Shown one piece after another: positions 1 through 8,600 of a stretch of 64,000 bases of DNA (position 1 is its first letter; each line of letters opens with the position of its first letter). The position numbers were made by a program, and so were the translations under genes. Under the pieces are notes generated by a model. That model saw nothing but the letters and a program-made list of their open reading frames with translations. It was not told the origin of the DNA and made no database searches. Location: assembly GCA_947561715.1 (NCBI GenBank), contig OX387200.1:1180501-1244500 (forward strand). The letters are read 5' to 3'. This DNA is from Ascidia mentula. Taxonomy: Eukaryota; Chordata; Ascidiacea; Phlebobranchia; Ascidiidae.

Positions 1-499
1 GGCAGGGTGTAATCATCACATGCTGCCCTGATCATATTGCAGTACACCTTCCTAGTTAATGCACCTGCCGAAGATTGATGTTGGGAGTGCTGTTTTGGCC
101 GTAATTTTTTCTTGTAAAATTATACTCTCTTCAACACCTCCCTGTTTTTTCATGGTTAAACATATTTTATTGCAAATAGTTGCATCCACACCAGAACATG
201 TAATGGGACAAAGATTTATTAACATAAATACGAAAATAGTTGGGTATCGTATTAATCAACAACAGGTCACCTTAACAGGGATATTCATTCGCTTGCAAAT
301 AGTGGAATCCGAATAAAATTATAAACACTGCCAGTAGATAAAACCGGTCCTCGTGAGAGGTGAATGCTTTTATTCCAAAGACGAAAAATACAACATATCA
401 GTCTAGCAATGACGTTGAAACATACACAGAGCACATGGTAAAAAACCTGGTTACAAAATGCACGGATGCACGGACAACACGAAAACGATTTTCTCGTTG
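1..499. other. Left flank of the retroelement, no gene seen
   Basis: No convincing coding exon is visible. The first ~85 bases resemble 34921-35060 (shared stretches such as acatgctgccctgatcatat and tcctagttaat), so this is the edge of a dispersed or duplicated segment. Positions 491-499 are the left copy of the 9-bp target duplication of the Penelope-like insertion. Confidence 0.5.
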
Positions 500-614
500 C
501 TTAATACTGCTCTTCTGGCAAACTTTATTGTATTTACGTTTCTCGACGTTTCGGCTATTATGCAACAGCCTTCATCAGGAGGAAGTATCTAAGTCTACCA
601 CAGTGGACGATTTG
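500..614 (-). repeat. Inverted PLE end fragment
   Basis: Reverse complement of the PLE end at about 1358-1472, joined to the direct partial copy at a ttg microhomology around 612-614. It includes an antisense copy of the hammerhead-like motif (TCATCAG at 572-578). Such inverted pieces are typical of how PLEs insert. Confidence 0.85.
517..599 (-). ncRNA. PLE hammerhead-like motif, inverted copy
   Basis: Reverse-complement copy of the motif at 1373-1455, inside the inverted end fragment. Core CTGATGA, stem II and GAAA are all kept on the minus strand. Confidence 0.55.
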
Positions 615-1253
615 ATAACTGATGACGCTGAACGAGAGCAAGAGGTGGGTTATGTTAATAAAGCCCTTCTTGCTAACGGTTATCCTCGTTCTTTTCTCCG
701 GCATAATCGAAGTTTGACGCGAAGAAGTGATGAGGGGAAACCTGCGGGTGTAGTTGTACTACCATATGTTTCTGAACTTTCGGAAACTTTAAAACGCCTG
801 CTTGGCGACTTTAATTTTCAGGTTTTTGAACGTCCGGTCGTCACCCTACGTTCCTTAATATCGCACCCAAAAGACCGCATGCACGACAAGCTCGACACGA
901 GGGGTGTGGTCTACAGTATTCCCTGCGGTGGTTGCAGCGGCGTATACATTGGTGAAACTGGCCGTGCGCTAAGAACAAGATTAAAAGAGCACCAAAGGGA
1001 CGTGAGAAACCATGAGGAAAAAACGGCTCTTTCGCAACATGTGGCCGAATCAGGACATGCGGTGGACTTTACAAAAACGATCATTTTGGAACGCGAGTCC
1101 GATAGGCACAAGAGGATGTTTTTAGAGTCGTTAAACATCAATACGCATGCGTCATCACTCAATGACAAGAAACAAACTCTGTTTCCACCGGTTTATCGAC
1201 ACTTGCTAGAGAAAAATTATGCCGATAGACATTACGCACTTCAAAAACAGTGA
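612..1253 (+). pseudogene. 5'-truncated copy of the PLE ORF (C-terminal part with GIY-YIG)
   Basis: In-frame remnant of the PLE protein holding only the last ~213 residues, from LITDDAERE through the GIY-YIG endonuclease to the stop at 1251-1253. It matches 3263-3904 with two amino-acid differences (Phe/Ile near 824 and Asp/Asn near 873). It has no reverse transcriptase and no start of its own. The open frame extends upstream to 360 only because the flank and inverted repeat happen to lack stops. It belongs to the upstream tandem copy and is not a separate gene. Confidence 0.88.
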
Positions 1254-1372
1254 TAAAACCGTGCGGTTAGTGATAAGTATACTGTGCAGGTGTGTTCGCC
1301 CTTATCGCTTTTTCGTTGTTTCACTTCTTTCGTTTTAGCGTTTCTGTTTATGTGCCTCAAATCGTCCACTGT

Positions 1373-1455
1373 GGTAGACTTAGATACTTCCTCCTGATGA
1401 AGGCTGTTGCATAATAGCCGAAACGTCGAGAAACGTAAATACAATAAAGTTTGCC
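1373..1455 (+). ncRNA. Hammerhead-ribozyme-like motif of the PLE
   Basis: CTGATGA at 1394-1400, a stem II of GGCT/AGCC closing a ten-base loop, and GAAA at 1420-1423. A short stem III pairs ACGT (1423-1426) with ACGT (1433-1436), which would put cleavage after A1437. Outer stem I pairs 1373-1381 with 1447-1455 (two G-U pairs) across an internal loop; pairing next to the core is weak. PLEs are known to carry type I hammerheads in their end repeats, so position and orientation fit. Activity cannot be judged from sequence. Confidence 0.65.
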
Positions 1456-1480
1456 AGAAGAGCAGTATTAAGCAATAAAT

Positions 1481-3904
1481 ATGCCTGGCAGCATCAGTAA
1501 CAATTTATTTAAAGAAGTTAAAGACACGTATGGGTCTGATATACTGGGCCAGTTACGAAGATATGTACGTCTAGCCGTGGTCAGTGCACAACATCGAGCG
1601 CATCTGCATTTTAATCATGCTTGCTTGAGGGAAAAGGTCTTACCACATAGCCTACGCTTTCGACCTCCGTTGAAATCTTGGGAGGGCAGAAACATAATGC
1701 GCAGAGCTGGTTTTCAATTTATAAACCTTCGAATAAGATCATCCCACTTAGCAATTGAACAGAACGCGAAAGAGATGTCGTGGTTACGAAAGAATATGCA
1801 AAAGACCCTGCGAGACGATGTGTGGGCAAAGATGAACGCTTATGCCGAGATTGGCGGTACGAAGGCGTATGAAAGGGGCAAGGAGAAAGGTTTACTGCGG
1901 TTAATGATGTTATGCAAGAAGGAATCCACACAACAAAGGCCTACAACGGATAACGCGAAATGGGTTATAAATCTCTCTAGTCGCACGCTCACACCTATGC
2001 AATCACACGTACTATCCCTCGGTTTGAACTATGCGATCGCGGAATCCCACGTGCCTTGGAAACAGGTGGTTGCTTCAGTGGAGAAAGGTATCGCTCACCA
2101 GCCAGCCCACATAAGGTCATTGATACAGAGCAAGGTCGTGAACTGCATTAGAAGCCATCGCCGTGTGCAGCACAACTTGTCACGCGAAGAATACGTCGCT
2201 GTGAAGCAGTTACGTGAAGATGAGAACATTGTGATTGTCCCCGCTGACAAAGGGAACGTTACCGTTGTCTTAGATAGAGAAGTTTACGACGACAAACTCA
2301 ATGTTATGTTGAGAGACAAAGAAACTTACCGCGAAGTAAAACGGGACCCATGTCATGCTGTAGAGCGGAGGGTCAATGAGATAGTTGGACGCCTATACAG
2401 GGACAGACAGGTGTTGTCAATGAGAGAATTTTTCGAATTGCACAGTACAGATGGTCGGACCCCCAGGCTATATGGATTGCCCAAAATTCACAAGCCAGGT
2501 GTCCCTTTACGGCCGATAGTTTCGTTTATCGGATCGCCAACATATAATCTGGCTAGACACGTGGCACAGTTTTTGGTGCCCCTGGTGGGGAAGACGGATA
2601 AAACCGTTAAGAATTCTGCCAGTTTTGTTACGCAGATAAAAGAGCTGTGTGTGCACGAAGAAGAGGAAATGGTGTCTTTTGATGTGGTTTCCTTGTTTAC
2701 CAACGTACCGGTAAAGCTAGCGGTGGACGAAGCAGCGGAGAGACTACGCATGGACGAGACATTGGAACAACGTTGCTCGTGGCCGTTGTCGGACATTGTG
2801 CATTGTCTTGAGTTGTGCCTGGATGCAACCTATCTTGCCTTTAGAGGTAAATTTTATAAACAAATTTTTGGTACTGCTATGGGATCCCCACTTTCCGTTG
2901 TGGTCGCAAACATTGCCATGGAATCGGTTGAGAACAGGGCGTTGGCAACGTTTGTTAACCCTCCTAGTTTTTGGAGACGTTATGTGGACGACACATTCGT
3001 GGTCGTACGACGGGATGACGTCCAATCACTGCTCACGCATCTTAACTCCATTGAACCGAGCATCGGGTTCACAATGGAGCGCGAGCGAGGGGGTGAGTTG
3101 TCATTTTTAGACGTTCTGGTTCGGAAAGAAGATCAGGGGACTCTCTCTACAAGGGTGTACCGCAAGCCCACCCATTCCTACAGGTACCTGTCGTTTCGCT
3201 CGGCGCACCCGATCGCACACAAGAGGGCGGTAGTACGCTCGTTACATAATCGTGCCGAATCATTGATAACTGATGACGCTGAACGAGAGCAAGAGGTGGG
3301 TTATGTTAATAAAGCCCTTCTTGCTAACGGTTATCCTCGTTCTTTTCTCCGGCATAATCGAAGTTTGACGCGAAGAAGTGATGAGGGGAAACCTGCGGGT
3401 GTAGTTGTACTACCATATGTTTCTGAACTTTCGGAAACTTTAAAACGCCTGCTTGGCGACTTTAATATTCAGGTTTTTGAACGTCCGGTCGTCACCCTAC
3501 GTTCCTTAATATCGCACCCAAAAAACCGCATGCACGACAAGCTCGACACGAGGGGTGTGGTCTACAGTATTCCCTGCGGTGGTTGCAGCGGCGTATACAT
3601 TGGTGAAACTGGCCGTGCGCTAAGAACAAGATTAAAAGAGCACCAAAGGGACGTGAGAAACCATGAGGAAAAAACGGCTCTTTCGCAACATGTGGCCGAA
3701 TCAGGACATGCGGTGGACTTTACAAAAACGATCATTTTGGAACGCGAGTCCGATAGGCACAAGAGGATGTTTTTAGAGTCGTTAAACATCAATACGCATG
3801 CGTCATCACTCAATGACAAGAAACAAACTCTGTTTCCACCGGTTTATCGACACTTGCTAGAGAAAAATTATGCCGATAGACATTACGCACTTCAAAAACA
3901 GTGA
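1481..3904 (+). CDS. Penelope-like element reverse transcriptase / GIY-YIG endonuclease
   Basis: Intact 807-residue polyprotein that copies the element RNA and nicks target DNA. The reverse transcriptase fills the middle: a VPADKGN motif, YGLPKIHK with RPIVS following, SFDVVSLFTNVP (first catalytic Asp), GTAMGSPLS, and the catalytic YVDD at residues 501-504. The C-terminal endonuclease has GVVY at 692-695, an SIPCGGC cysteine pair, and VYIGETGR at 705-712, followed by an Arg and a downstream His-containing helix. This RT plus GIY-YIG order defines endonuclease-bearing PLEs. The start is the ATG inside the terminal motif also found at 4135. No frameshift or stop is present and the flanking repeats are nearly identical, so the copy may still be mobile. 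Confidence 0.93.
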   Translation: MPGSISNNLFKEVKDTYGSDILGQLRRYVRLAVVSAQHRAHLHFNHACLREKVLPHSLRFRPPLKSWEGRNIMRRAGFQFINLRIRSSHLAIEQNAKEMSWLRKNMQKTLRDDVWAKMNAYAEIGGTKAYERGKEKGLLRLMMLCKKESTQQRPTTDNAKWVINLSSRTLTPMQSHVLSLGLNYAIAESHVPWKQVVASVEKGIAHQPAHIRSLIQSKVVNCIRSHRRVQHNLSREEYVAVKQLREDENIVIVPADKGNVTVVLDREVYDDKLNVMLRDKETYREVKRDPCHAVERRVNEIVGRLYRDRQVLSMREFFELHSTDGRTPRLYGLPKIHKPGVPLRPIVSFIGSPTYNLARHVAQFLVPLVGKTDKTVKNSASFVTQIKELCVHEEEEMVSFDVVSLFTNVPVKLAVDEAAERLRMDETLEQRCSWPLSDIVHCLELCLDATYLAFRGKFYKQIFGTAMGSPLSVVVANIAMESVENRALATFVNPPSFWRRYVDDTFVVVRRDDVQSLLTHLNSIEPSIGFTMERERGGELSFLDVLVRKEDQGTLSTRVYRKPTHSYRYLSFRSAHPIAHKRAVVRSLHNRAESLITDDAEREQEVGYVNKALLANGYPRSFLRHNRSLTRRSDEGKPAGVVVLPYVSELSETLKRLLGDFNIQVFERPVVTLRSLISHPKNRMHDKLDTRGVVYSIPCGGCSGVYIGETGRALRTRLKEHQRDVRNHEEKTALSQHVAESGHAVDFTKTIILERESDRHKRMFLESLNINTHASSLNDKKQTLFPPVYRHLLEKNYADRHYALQKQ

Positions 3905-4159
3905 TAAAACCGTGCGGTTAGTGATAAGTATACTGTGCAGGTGTGTTCGCCCTTATCGCTTTTTCGTTGTTTCACTTCTTCTTTCGTTTTAGCGTTTCTG
4001 TTTATGTGCCTCAAATCGTCCACTGTGGTAGACTTAGATACTTCCTCCTGATGAAGGCTGTTGCATAATAGCCGAAACGTCGAGAAACGTAAATACAATA
4101 AAGTTTGCCAGAAGAGCAGTATTAAGCAATAAATATGCCTGGCTGCATCAGTAACAATT
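3263..4159 (+). repeat. PLE end repeat (pLTR-like), right copy
   Basis: Right-hand partner of 612-1505. Differences seen: an extra TTC in the untranslated part and GGCTGC instead of GGCAGC in the terminal motif. It ends four bases before the right target duplication. Confidence 0.85.
4027..4109 (+). ncRNA. Hammerhead-ribozyme-like motif, right PLE end
   Basis: Same motif as at 1373-1455: CTGATGA at 4048-4054, GAAA at 4074-4077, and the same stems II and III. Confidence 0.65.
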
Positions 4160-4172
4160 GATATTCTCGTTG

Positions 4173-5358
4173 TTGATTAAATACTGATTTATGTCGTCAG
4201 CGTTTGGTCTTTTGCTGATATTTTCTTTTCATGTAGTCTTATTTATTTTGATACAGCATATTTTGTTTCGCGTGATAGGTGAGCAAGAAACACAATATTA
4301 TTTCTCCTTGGCCCACTATACGAGTCTACTGATCAAGTAGTTTTTAAAGCATTGGTAACCGAGTTCACATCTGTGATTAACTTCCGTCATTTTGGTTCAT
4401 TATCAATGAACGCGGGTTTTTCATTCCTAATTTAATAATTGCAGCCACCTGCCCTTTCAGGTCCCATCTCACAATTAAATCCCAAAAATTTAGTTTTGGA
4501 GGTAATTTGTCTGCATGCACCTGGTGACAATTTCTCTTGTGAAGGGTAACTACTATTGCTCAACAGAAAAAAAATGTATCCAAATTAGGACAGCACACGG
4601 TGAGGTTTCGCAAATAATTCTAAACAAAGTCTGTACATAAGGGGATTAACACAAAATCAAAAATGTTTAAATTTCTTGTGACGCAATTTTCCACAAAAAA
4701 ACACCTTAATATTTTTGGTACTTTTTAAACCAGATTTTCAACAACACCTGAAAAAGGCGCCACCAATGGACTGCCTGACTAAAGCCCTGAAAAAGGCTGT
4801 AAGGAATTCGGCTGGTTATAATTGAAAACATTTCTACAAGCAATTGTTCACGACCAATACGAGACGCAATGCGTATTTGCCTAAAGATTAAACGTTTTAC
4901 TGATTTAGTTACTACTGAATAATTCTGTCGATCGCCCACCCAATTATTAATATGTTGTGCGTTGTTTTGGTGCCTTCATGGAGTCTTTAGGAACATTCCC
5001 TGTGTGGATTTTATTTTTCATACACCCAGATTTTAGAAGAGAAGCGGCAATTACTTTGAACATTTCACGCTATCCGGCATTATTGAGGGGCATTGGTGGC
5101 AAACGCCCATTTTTTTTAATTTGGATCAAACGCTGGTGAATAGCTGACTATGCTACGAGTAAAATTTATGTCTGCTGTGAGGGAGTCGAAAATGCGCCGT
5201 CATTTCGACGGGTTTCGCGGTTCATAAGCGTGACGACTGAGTTCTATTGTTTGCAATTTGCGTTAAATTGACGCTCCATTGAATCTCTGTTGTGCTTTGT
5301 TTACATCACAAACACAATATAACAATCGTCATTTCATCAATTGATACTTTGCACTTAC
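4173..5358. other. Intergenic, dispersed repeat, no gene seen
   Basis: About 4430-4660 resembles 48830-49020 (shared aattaaatcccaaaaat and ctactattgct with acagaaaaaaaa), so it is a dispersed repeat. Short open frames at 4706-4939 and 4957-5139 have no recognisable domain and no splice context. Confidence 0.5.
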
Positions 5359-5491
5359 CAATGTCGTTTCCAACTACACAGCAATATATATTGCATAAAT
5401 CGCAGCTAAATATTATACCGCAAGATGTCGCACAAACATCGCAAATCGTGTCAATCTGATCGAAAAAATTAAGTTTGGAATTTGCAGGCAT
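5359..5491 (-). CDS. Possible first exon of a divergent Cys-rich (B-box-like) protein
   Basis: Minus-strand ATG at 5491 opens a 44-codon stretch that ends at a strong donor (G|GTAAGTG) in phase 1. It encodes seven cysteines: ICDVCATSC followed by SCDLCNIYCC, spacing C-x2-C-x3-C-x5-C-x2-C-x3-CC. This recalls the zinc-knuckle spacing of B-box-type fingers. I found no convincing second exon at lower coordinates, so the gene may be broken, the next exon may be short, or the match may be chance. It would be transcribed away from gene A, about 200 bases from A's start codon. Confidence 0.3.
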
Positions 5492-5697
5492 TATAGCTAT
5501 GCCATGCCAATGCGATGGACTAAAGCTTATGCGGGAAAGTTACTGGGGATGAGCGATATTTCATTCTCATCTTAATACAGTTGCATTAGAGCTGATAACG
5601 CTATTCTTGGAATGGTGTCACAGTCGCTTAACACTTGTGTGCAGCTTCAGGTTCCATGTAGCTGAGATATTTGTTGTGTAAAAGATTTTGTTTTACC

Positions 5698-8600
5698 ATG
5701 ATCGTGAAACTATTACTTCAAGTTGCATTTGTTCTCTTATCTGGTTGCTCCAGTGAAGGTCAGTTGATTTATACGATACTGCACTTTTTAGCTATTTGCA
5801 ACTTATAGAAGATTATCAGATAAACCACCATGTTACAATTGTTTTCAAAACAATATATTGCACTACCAGGCGGGATTCAAATTTTGTGCTGTTTGATAAC
5901 AACTAACCTTGTTAACAGCGGAAAATTGGAAAATTCCTTAAAAATTCGCTCCCCTCCAAAAAATCCCTGTCTTTGCTTGAACACTTTTTGTAAATTCTCC
6001 CGCAATGTGGCAAATTACAAGCAATCAGTGCAATTCATACAATGTGAGTTAACAAACGTTAGCAATGTTTATCAATGTTCAAACATCAACACTAAAACTA
6101 CACTGCATTGGTGTTTTTGAAATTGTATTTCATAGTCATTTTGTCGTATGACTTCGGCTAACAACTGTCAAATGACATTTGTTGATCGTATAATCGTATG
6201 ACTTGGGCCAATAAATGACTAATTTACGAACATAGTACTGTACAGTGTTGTAATTATTTGCGGACCTATAATAACTTTAAAGAGGGTTGTAAGGTTAAAA
6301 ATTGGGTGGGGAATCACCGATTTTTCGTTGTAAATTAAGGTTAGTTGTAAGGTTAGGGCATCTAATGTGCCTGCTAGTGTTAAAGCTAGCACAGTGCCAC
6401 TGCAACAGCTGCACTGATGAGACCTCACAGGTCGAAACAGTGCGTGTGCACACCCTGTCTGCAGCTTACCAATAAGGTTAGTTGTGATCGAGCATTGCAA
6501 AATATGTAGATCTGCATTAGCGCCAATCGTTACGGTGGCTTCCTGGCCTGCGCAATTGCGTAACCCTATGGACTCAAATGCAAGTTTTTCGGTAGTACCT
6601 GCGCCGTTGATTTATTACTGTTACTTTGAAAGAAAGATAAATATGTTTGTAACCAAAAAAGGGATTAAATGTGCGGTTACGCCATCAAAAAAACATAAAA
6701 ATAAACTCTATTTCGCATGCGTTGGCGCGCTATTCCTCTTTATACATTCACGTGCGCAGTTTTTTCTTGAGTCTTACTTGGGTACATGCGTAATATTTGC
6801 AACGTGTTTAACAACTAAACTAATTGACTTAACACACATGGAGTTTACATGCCATTGCTACAACGTACACACTAAAAAACATTTCGTCGTTAGATTAACG
6901 AAAAATGGCCCTTGTTAGGTAACAATGCACCACGTCAGGAAACATGCCCAGTTAAAGCGAGCTGCGGTGAATAAACGTTGTAGTTGCCTTCGTTTTATAG
7001 TTAATGAAGTAGTCAATATTGACTACCTTGCTGCTTTCCAAGATGTGTAGGTAACGTGTGCTGGCATTTGATGTTGTTAAAGTGAAAGAAGAGTATTTTA
7101 TGAAGTCAGATCTTATTCAATGAACGTTTCAGAAAAAAGTCGCGGCTCCAAAAATAGAAAAAATTTATATCATACTGATGTGCATCATTTGGTTACTCAC
7201 ATTTTGCATTACATGAACATGGAATATTTAGTGGCACAAGTACATATATTTTATATGCTTTAACGAAAATATACATAATGCAAAAAAGCATATTGGTAAC
7301 TTTTTAGTATGTACATATTGTTGTTTGGTAAAATGGCATTTTAAGAAATGTATATGCTGACATTTCACACAAAATGTTCTGAACAGTGTTGTTGTTTATT
7401 TCACCGCAGGGCAAACGTCTTTAATTGTAAACAACACACTTACCCCTTACCCATATCAAGCTCGTGGAAGTAATGCTGTATTGAAGTCATATGTCAGGAA
7501 AACTGCAAGTGGATCTGCAGGCCTCAAGTTTGGTAAAAGTCAAGAAGTAAGTGTTTACTGGAGAATACAGTTTGGTAACATAAACATTACCTTGTCCGTT
7601 ACTTATGTTATACACATCATAATGACAATCCAGAAGTGTTACATGTTATCACAACACAAGGCAGCCCCACTGTGTAGGCCATTTATAATTGTTATCTTCG
7701 CCTTTTCATTTAGCTTATAAGGTTCACTAGCCTTGTAGCCATGCTAGATCAGTCACAAATCGTAATTATAACTATTATTCTGTACTTAATCTTAAACAAA
7801 GTGCTGCTCTCCAACTGCTGGTGTGCTGGTGTCACCTATAAATGACAAAGTACATTTTATTGATATCTATGCATTGATATGGTGATGTTTCAAGTTCCAC
7901 ATTATCTGTCCAGGTAGTTGGGATGGTGTGGTACTACTTACTGTGCAGCAAAGAAATCATTTAAAAACTTGGTTCAAGTTCTTTATATATTATCTTCATT
8001 CTGTTTCGCAATGATTGTTGAAAAAAAAAACTCCCTGATTTTGCTGATACAATGTGCAACCAAATTAGTGGAATTGGTACAGGAGAGTCCCAAAACAAAT
8101 AAAACATATTGACTCTTTGTTTGTCATATGTACTGCCAAGCAGGATTTTGATCAGTAGGTGGAGTCACAAACAATCTAGATTTAACCTACTACGAACCAC
8201 AATATCTCAGCATGTAGTATGTGGGTCCCGGAAAGCCCAGGATTGTGAAACCTGGAGGCTTAACTTTTTTGTTTTCCAAACTGCCAACAAGGGCAGTGAA
8301 GCATTTTATTTAACCTCCATTTTCAAGTTTAATTTAAAGTAAAAAAGTCTAATCCACACTTTGGCTGGCAATTTTCTACACAAATTAAACCATACCTGTG
8401 GAATAAATGAAACACTACATTTAGCTTGCAGGACACACTTTGGAAACCCTTGATGTAAATTGTCTTTGTGTTCCTATTTTAAAATATGAGACAAATTGTA
8501 TGAATGTTTTGAAACAATTGTGTTGTTGTTTTACAGACAATCGCCTTTGTTTATAATGGTCCAGCAATATGCAGAAACCAATCCGAAACATTGGCAAATA

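Larger units (their letters stand above)
612..1505 (+). repeat. PLE end repeat (pLTR-like), left copy
   Basis: Matches 3263-4159 almost perfectly (894 versus 897 bases; the right copy has an extra TTC near 3980). It covers the end of the ORF, the 3' untranslated part and the hammerhead-like motif. Confidence 0.85.
500..4163 (+). mobile_element. Composite Penelope-like retroelement (PLE)
   Basis: One insertion flanked by the 9-bp duplication TTCTCGTTG (491-499 and 4164-4172). From left to right it holds an inverted end fragment (500-614, reverse complement of about 1358-1472), a 5'-truncated direct copy (612-1480), and a full-length copy with intact ORF (1481-3904) and 3' end to 4163. The tandem partial copy upstream of a full copy, with an inverted piece outside it, is known for PLEs, whose end repeats (pLTRs) arise this way. 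The two direct copies of the end region (612-1505 and 3263-4159) differ by only a few bases, so the insertion is young. The terminal motif atgcctggc(a/t)gcatcagtaac occurs at both 1481 and 4135. Confidence 0.9.

Noticed and set aside
360-1253. 297-codon open frame starting at 360
   Set aside because: Only 612-1253 is PLE coding sequence; the rest is flank and an inverted repeat read through by chance.
911-3819. Minus-strand open frames inside the PLE (911-1168, 2488-2796, 2744-3025, 3562-3819)
   Set aside because: Shadows of the plus-strand RT/GIY-YIG frame; two are identical because of the tandem copy.
6484-6918. 144-codon plus-strand frame in intron 1 of gene A
   Set aside because: No domain, no phase-compatible splice use, and low-complexity composition.
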